NCBI GenBank assembly: GCA_002383605.1
Contig: DFYK01000077.1
Location: forward strand, 56,221-104,867
Direction: 5' to 3'
From: Proteiniphilum sp. UBA4084
Lineage (GTDB): Bacteria > Bacteroidota > Bacteroidia > Bacteroidales > Dysgonomonadaceae
Length of the DNA stretch: 48,647 bases
Part shown: one piece after another, positions 44,448 through 48,647 of the stretch
Layout of the letters: each line of letters starts with the position of its first letter
Position numbering within the stretch: the stretch's first letter is position 1
Notes under the pieces: generated by a model
Databases searched by the model: none
What the model saw: only the letters and a program-made list of their open reading frames with translations
Told to the model about the DNA's origin: nothing
Program-made: the position numbers and the translations under genes

Positions 44448-45356
44448 TTAATGTGAGTCTGTTATATTATTCATTGTTAGAGATCTCAAATCTTTCTTTA
44501 GGTAAATCCAAAACAGAAGCAGGGTAATCAACGCACTCACGACAGCCGCAGTGAGATAAGAAAAAGTAACCGGCATCTCTTCCACGCGGCTGAACCACTC
44601 GGTGTCGCCCCAGAAAAAGCGTAACAGGATCACGGTGGCGTTGTTTACAAAATGAAAGATCACGGGCACCCAGAGGTTTCGCGTATAAAGGAACAGGTAT
44701 CCCAGCAGGGCGCCCAGCACCAGCCTCGGCAAGAATCCGTAAAACTGAAAATGTACGACACTGAACAGTAACGCTGTGATCCATACTGCCGCATGACCAT
44801 TGCGGTATTTTTCCATCAGGAACTGTTGCAGGGCACCCCGAAAAAACAACTCTTCAGAAATGGCAGCCATACCTGCGATGATGAGCAGGTTCAACACCAA
44901 AGAGCCGATTGTACTTCCGGAGAGCAACAGCTCTGTTGTCTCCATGGCGGCATCCTCCATGGAGCGCATGACTTCTTCAATACCACTCATCAAGTCGGGC
45001 AGTTCCATGGCGCTGTTCCATTGTGCCAGGAAGGAGGCAAACGGATAGGAAACACAAAATATCAGTATGGCAAAAACAATTTTTTTGGCTAGTTTCCTGT
45101 TTTTGTTAATTTTCAGATAATGTGTTGGTCGGTCCGCAGTAAAAGCAACTACCAGGTATGCCGGCAATCCGATTGCGAACACCGACTGCATTGCGGAGCT
45201 TACATATACCGACAGGACTTCTCCTGCATCACCCACTTCGGGAATCATCAGCAACAGCCGGGTGAGTGCAGCGGCAATGATTACACCGACAAACAGCAAC
45301 AAAAAAAGGGAAGCAATCCGGAATCCGGACGAAGCTGATCTGAATATTGGTCGCAT
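44448..45356 (-). CDS. CPBP-family intramembrane metalloprotease
   Basis: 302 residues from the ATG at 45356 (MRPIFRSASSGF). The frame runs back to 45398, but a TATCTTTG -7 box at 45382-45375 puts the transcription start inside that extension. About eight membrane segments. ABI/CAAX motifs: EELFFRGALQQFLMEKY (Glu-Glu...Arg), LLFSVVHFQFYGFLPRLVLGALLG and VPVIFHFVNNATVI supply the Glu and His residues of the active site. Related to Rce1-type prenyl proteases; substrate unknown. Operon with DUF3109. Confidence 0.9.
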   Translation of the reverse strand: MRPIFRSASSGFRIASLFLLLFVGVIIAAALTRLLLMIPEVGDAGEVLSVYVSSAMQSVFAIGLPAYLVVAFTADRPTHYLKINKNRKLAKKIVFAILIFCVSYPFASFLAQWNSAMELPDLMSGIEEVMRSMEDAAMETTELLLSGSTIGSLVLNLLIIAGMAAISEELFFRGALQQFLMEKYRNGHAAVWITALLFSVVHFQFYGFLPRLVLGALLGYLFLYTRNLWVPVIFHFVNNATVILLRFFWGDTEWFSRVEEMPVTFSYLTAAVVSALITLLLFWIYLKKDLRSLTMNNITDSH

Positions 45357-45494
45357 TTTTTCTGTTTTGAAGTGCAAAGATAGGGTTTTCACCATCAAAT
45401 AAAAGAGATTATCGGCGTGAAAAAAACGGGAAAATATAAAAGGATGAACAATCTTGCCGAAACCTCATGATTTCCGACAGGCAAGAAAATATTT

Positions 45495-45525
45495 TTTGCA
45501 AATTGAAAGAATAACACTAATTTTG
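45495..45525 (+). promoter_or_regulatory. Promoter of tig
   Basis: TTTG (45495-45498), 19 nt, TAATTTTG (45518-45525). Both elements match the Bacteroidota consensus; start near 45532, leader about 70 nt. Confidence 0.75.
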
Positions 45526-45599
45526 CACTCTTATTTTAAAAAAAATTTCAATCGGTTGAAATTAACCGACTTTCCACAAAAACAAATCACGCATTCTAA

Positions 45600-47036
45600 A
45601 TGAAGTCAACACTGAATAAAAAAGACGACGTAAACGGAACCATCGTCATCGAACTGGAGAAAGCAGATTATCAGGAAAAGGTAGATAAGTCACTGAATCA
45701 ATTCCGACAGAAGGCCAATATCCCTGGTTTTCGCCAGGGAAAAGTACCCAAAAGCGTTATTCAGCGGATGTATGGTAAAGCGGTGCTGGTAGACGAAGTC
45801 AACAAGATTGTCACAGATGAGCTGACCAATTTCATTCGGGAAAACAAACTGAAAATCCTGGGCGAACCCATTTCCGACGACAGTGAAGAGAAACGGGTTG
45901 ATCTCGACAAGGATCAGATCCTGACATTTTATTTCGACGTGGCACTTACACCTGAGTTTGACCTGCCAATCGATAAAAATACCGAACTGACATATTATCA
46001 GGTCAAGCTGGAGGAAAATCTTCTGGAAAAACAGATGGATGCCTACAAGCAGAATTATGGCACCTATGCTTCCATTGAGGAAGATGCGAAAGATACCGTC
46101 CTGATCAAAGGAACACTCACCGAAATGGAAGGTGACCAAGAAAAAGAAAATGGGCAGGTGATTGAAAATGCCATCCTGATGCCGTCCTACGTAAAGGAAG
46201 AAGCAGTGAAGACCCGCTTCATTGGAGCCAAGGTGGGTGACAGCGTGGTTTTCAACCCGATGCGTGCATACGATAATAACGAAGCCGAGGTTGCTTCTTT
46301 GTTACAGACCACCAAAGAGCATGTGAAAGAAATGAATGCTGATTTTCGTTTCGACATCGCGGAGGTGACCCGTTATCAGGAAGCTGAACTGAACCAGGAG
46401 CTGTTCGACCGTGTCCTGGGTGAAGGAGTGGTCACCACCGAAGAGGAGTTTCGCGCCCGGGTAGCAACAGAGCTCAGCAACCAGTTTAAGCCCAACACCG
46501 ATCATCTTTTCATCCACGAAGCAAAGGATATCATTGTGGAGAAAATGAAAGATATACGGTTCCCCGATGCGTTTTTGAAACGTTGGCTGCTCGAATCGAA
46601 CGACAAGAAAACAGCCGAGCAGGTGGAGGCAGATTATCCGGCCATTCTGGAGGATCTCAAGTTCCATATTGCCAAACAGAAGATTGTGGAAGAGAATGAG
46701 ATCAAGGTTGAATTCCAGGATATTGAGGCACTGGCTACCGAGGTAGCCAAAGCACAATTTGCCCAGTATGGGATGACCAACCTGCCTGCTGACGTGTTAC
46801 AAAACTATACAAAAAGCCTGCTCGAGAAGGAAGAAACAATCCAGAATCTTTATGAAAGAGCAACCGAAGATAAGATCATCAGCTGGCTGAAAGAAAATGT
46901 CACGGTGACAGAAAAAGAAATCTCGTCTGAAGATTTCAACGAAATGATGCATGAACACTCTCATTTACATGGCGAACATGCTGACGATCATGCACATGGA
47001 GAAGTTTCAGAAGAAAATGAGGAAACGGCAGAGTAA
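45600..47036 (+). CDS. tig: Trigger factor-like ribosome-associated chaperone
   Basis: 478 residues. N-terminal ribosome-binding domain with QFRQKANIPGFRQGKVPKSVIQRMYG at about 34-59 (the GFRxGK loop that binds L23). The middle region is in the place of the FKBP-type peptidyl-prolyl isomerase domain but lacks clear FKBP residues. The C-terminal chaperone arms follow. The tail has seven His within 16 residues (HEHSHLHGEHADDHAH at about 451-466), then an acidic end. First of tig-clpP-clpX, a conserved quality-control order; clpP has its own promoter. Confidence 0.92.
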   Translation: MKSTLNKKDDVNGTIVIELEKADYQEKVDKSLNQFRQKANIPGFRQGKVPKSVIQRMYGKAVLVDEVNKIVTDELTNFIRENKLKILGEPISDDSEEKRVDLDKDQILTFYFDVALTPEFDLPIDKNTELTYYQVKLEENLLEKQMDAYKQNYGTYASIEEDAKDTVLIKGTLTEMEGDQEKENGQVIENAILMPSYVKEEAVKTRFIGAKVGDSVVFNPMRAYDNNEAEVASLLQTTKEHVKEMNADFRFDIAEVTRYQEAELNQELFDRVLGEGVVTTEEEFRARVATELSNQFKPNTDHLFIHEAKDIIVEKMKDIRFPDAFLKRWLLESNDKKTAEQVEADYPAILEDLKFHIAKQKIVEENEIKVEFQDIEALATEVAKAQFAQYGMTNLPADVLQNYTKSLLEKEETIQNLYERATEDKIISWLKENVTVTEKEISSEDFNEMMHEHSHLHGEHADDHAHGEVSEENEETAE

Positions 47037-47075
47037 TCTGTCCAGGCAAAAAAAGACTGTTTTTCAGGATTTTAT

Positions 47076-47105
47076 TTTGTAATTCAACAATTCGTTATAA
47101 TTTTG
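47076..47105 (+). promoter_or_regulatory. Promoter of clpP-clpX
   Basis: TTTG (47076-47079), 18 nt, TAATTTTG (47098-47105). Predicted leader about 100 nt before the ATG at 47216. Confidence 0.65.
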
Positions 47106-47215
47106 TTTTATGGATTAATTCTGCAGCATCAATGCCTGCGTGTAATCTTGGCACTTTATTTGCGGTACCCCATTTTGACAAATAAAGGAATAACAATTGA
47201 TTAAATTATCATCGT

Positions 47216-47890
47216 ATGAAAGACGATTTTAGAAAATATGCGGTAAAGCATCTGGGTATGAGCGGTGGCAGGCTGGATAGTTACATGAACATCACCAGTC
47301 AGGGAGGCTATATTTCTCCGACGATCATTGAGGAACGTCAACTCAACGTGGCCCAAATGGATGTTTTTTCAAGACTGATGATGGATCGCATCATCTTTCT
47401 CGGTACCGCCATCGATGACTATGCGGCCAACGTCATTCAGGCACAGCTGCTTTATCTCGACTCCGCTGATCCCGGCAAGGATATCTCCATCTACATCAAT
47501 TCCCCCGGAGGATCAGTATATGCGGGACTGGGCATTTACGATACAATGCAGTTCATCTCAAGCAACGTATCCACCATCTGTACGGGCATTGCCGCTTCCA
47601 TGGCAGCCGTCCTGCTGGTTGCGGGTGCCGAAAAGAAACGTTACGCCCTCACCCACTCCCGCGTGATGATACATCAGCCGCTGGGAGGCGTACAGGGACA
47701 AGCTTCCGACATTGAGATAACCGCCCGCGAGATCGCAAAGATAAAACAGGAACTATATACCATCATTTCCAAACATTCGGGTAAACCCATTGAGGAAGTG
47801 GCGCGCGACTCAGACCGCGACTTCTGGATGACTGCATCCGAAGCCAAAGAATACGGGATGGTGGATGATGTCTTGACCAGAAAGGGATAA
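47216..47890 (+). CDS. clpP: ATP-dependent Clp protease proteolytic subunit
   Basis: 224 residues, serine protease that forms a 14-subunit chamber. Catalytic triad: Ser128 in GIAASMAAVL, His153 in SRVMIHQPLGG, Asp202 in DRDFWMTASEA. INSPGGSVYAGLGIYDTM forms the oxyanion-hole strand. The N-terminal 35 residues exceed the E. coli propeptide, as is usual in Bacteroidota. clpX starts 12 bp later. Confidence 0.97.
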   Translation: MKDDFRKYAVKHLGMSGGRLDSYMNITSQGGYISPTIIEERQLNVAQMDVFSRLMMDRIIFLGTAIDDYAANVIQAQLLYLDSADPGKDISIYINSPGGSVYAGLGIYDTMQFISSNVSTICTGIAASMAAVLLVAGAEKKRYALTHSRVMIHQPLGGVQGQASDIEITAREIAKIKQELYTIISKHSGKPIEEVARDSDRDFWMTASEAKEYGMVDDVLTRKG

Positions 47891-47902
47891 AATCAACAGA
47901 GG

Positions 47903-48647
47903 ATGGCAAAAAAAGCGAATAGTAGCAATCACTGCAGTTTTTGCGGAAGAAGCGAGCAGGAGGTCAACCTGTTGATATCGGGTATGACCGGTTATATCTG
48001 CGACATGTGTGCCGAGCAGGCTCACGAGATCGTGAATGACACCTTCAAAAGCAACTCCAAGACGGATCCCGACATTTCCCTTGCAACGTTGCCCAAGCCG
48101 GCACAAATCAAGGAGTTTCTGGATCAGTACGTGATCAAGCAGGATAATGCCAAACGTTTTTTATCAGTCTCGGTCTACAACCACTATAAACGTATCCTGC
48201 AGAAAACTGTAAAGGATGAGGTTGAAATAGAGAAATCGAACATCATCATGGTGGGCTCCACAGGCACCGGTAAAACGTTGTTGGCGCGTACCATTGCCAA
48301 AATGTTACATGTTCCCTTTACCATTGTGGATGCCACGGTACTCACCGAGGCCGGATACGTGGGAGAAGACATTGAAAGCATCCTCACCCGGTTGTTGCAG
48401 GTTGCCGACTACGACGTGAATGCGGCCGAAAGAGGCATCGTATTCATCGATGAGATCGATAAGATAGCCCGCAAGAGCGATAATCCCTCTATCACCCGCG
48501 ACGTAAGTGGCGAGGGTGTGCAGCAGGGATTATTAAAACTACTGGAAGGTTCAGTGGTCAACGTGCCCCCCCAGGGTGGCCGTAAACATCCCGAACAACG
48601 CATGATTGCCGTCAACACCAAGAATATTTTGTTTATCTGCGGCGGCG
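47903..48647 (+). CDS. clpX: ClpX ATPase subunit, 3' end beyond the window
   Basis: I translated this from the ATG at 47903; 248 codons lie in the window. The N-terminal zinc-binding domain has CSFCGRSEQEV...CDMCAEQAHEIV (two CXXC pairs). The AAA+ domain shows Walker A GSTGTGKT (Ser in place of the common Pro), LTEAGYVGEDIES, Walker B IVFIDEIDKI, and VSGEGVQQGLLKLLEG. Unfolds substrates, including tmRNA-tagged proteins, for ClpP. Confidence 0.97.
   Translation, partial: MAKKANSSNHCSFCGRSEQEVNLLISGMTGYICDMCAEQAHEIVNDTFKSNSKTDPDISLATLPKPAQIKEFLDQYVIKQDNAKRFLSVSVYNHYKRILQKTVKDEVEIEKSNIIMVGSTGTGKTLLARTIAKMLHVPFTIVDATVLTEAGYVGEDIESILTRLLQVADYDVNAAERGIVFIDEIDKIARKSDNPSITRDVSGEGVQQGLLKLLEGSVVNVPPQGGRKHPEQRMIAVNTKNILFICGG

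Overview
This window is a stretch of a Bacteroidota chromosome, most probably order Bacteroidales. Family-level placement near Proteiniphilum/Petrimonas/Dysgonomonas is an impression from protein sequences, not a test. Support comes from TAnnTTTG-type -7 promoter elements (several with a TTTG about 18-20 nt upstream), a tmRNA tag ending NYALAA, ECF sigma and SusCD-free sugar operons typical of the phylum, eukaryote-like carbamoyl-phosphate synthetase, and weak use of Shine-Dalgarno sites. Most of it is core chromosome; I see no phage, insertion sequence, CRISPR array or integrase.

Layout. 1-1432 (-) is a truncated AspT/YidE-type transporter. 1603-6125 holds a glycosyltransferase, prmA, a TPR protein and an ECF sigma / membrane protein / Spy-like periplasmic protein set. 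6190-6914 (-) is a decayed radical-SAM + DUF4130 gene pair. 7259-7657 (-) is tmRNA (ssrA), with its terminator and a short 11-bp tandem repeat beyond it. 7830-9700 (-) is a pair of family 2 glycosyltransferases. 9821-13290 (+) is an nfnA-nfnB-pdxB operon. 13414-18167 (+) carries an OmpA/TPR lipoprotein, a TrkH potassium transporter and tyrS, followed by tRNA-Gln with a textbook Bacteroidota promoter.

18483-24039 (-) is a five-gene secreted/anchored sugar-oxidation operon: DoxX, two Gfo/Idh/MocA oxidoreductases, a DUF1080 (3-keto-disaccharide hydrolase-like) lipoprotein and a sugar phosphate isomerase/epimerase-like lipoprotein. This set fits oxidation of a glycoside at C3 followed by cleavage. 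A divergent acyl-CoA synthetase follows. 25958-33676 (-) is carA with two tandem, diverged carB genes; the carA-proximal carB is strikingly similar to animal CAD. Then come a SIMPL protein and a galactose cluster (Nudix-type regulator, galK, MFS transporter, galM) with a perfect palindrome upstream of galM.

39218-45356 (-) has a CNNM/HlyC-type membrane protein, a sugar nucleotidyltransferase, an RluA pseudouridine synthase, fabG with a TetR regulator whose start codon lies in a perfect inverted repeat, a DUF3109 protein and a CPBP protease. The window ends with tig, clpP and the start of clpX (+), the protein quality-control cluster.

The points most worth a second look are the tandem CAD-like carB pair, the 3-keto-sugar operon, the radical-SAM/DUF4130 remnants, the two candidate operators, and a dispersed CTGAT-rich intergenic element found at two sites.
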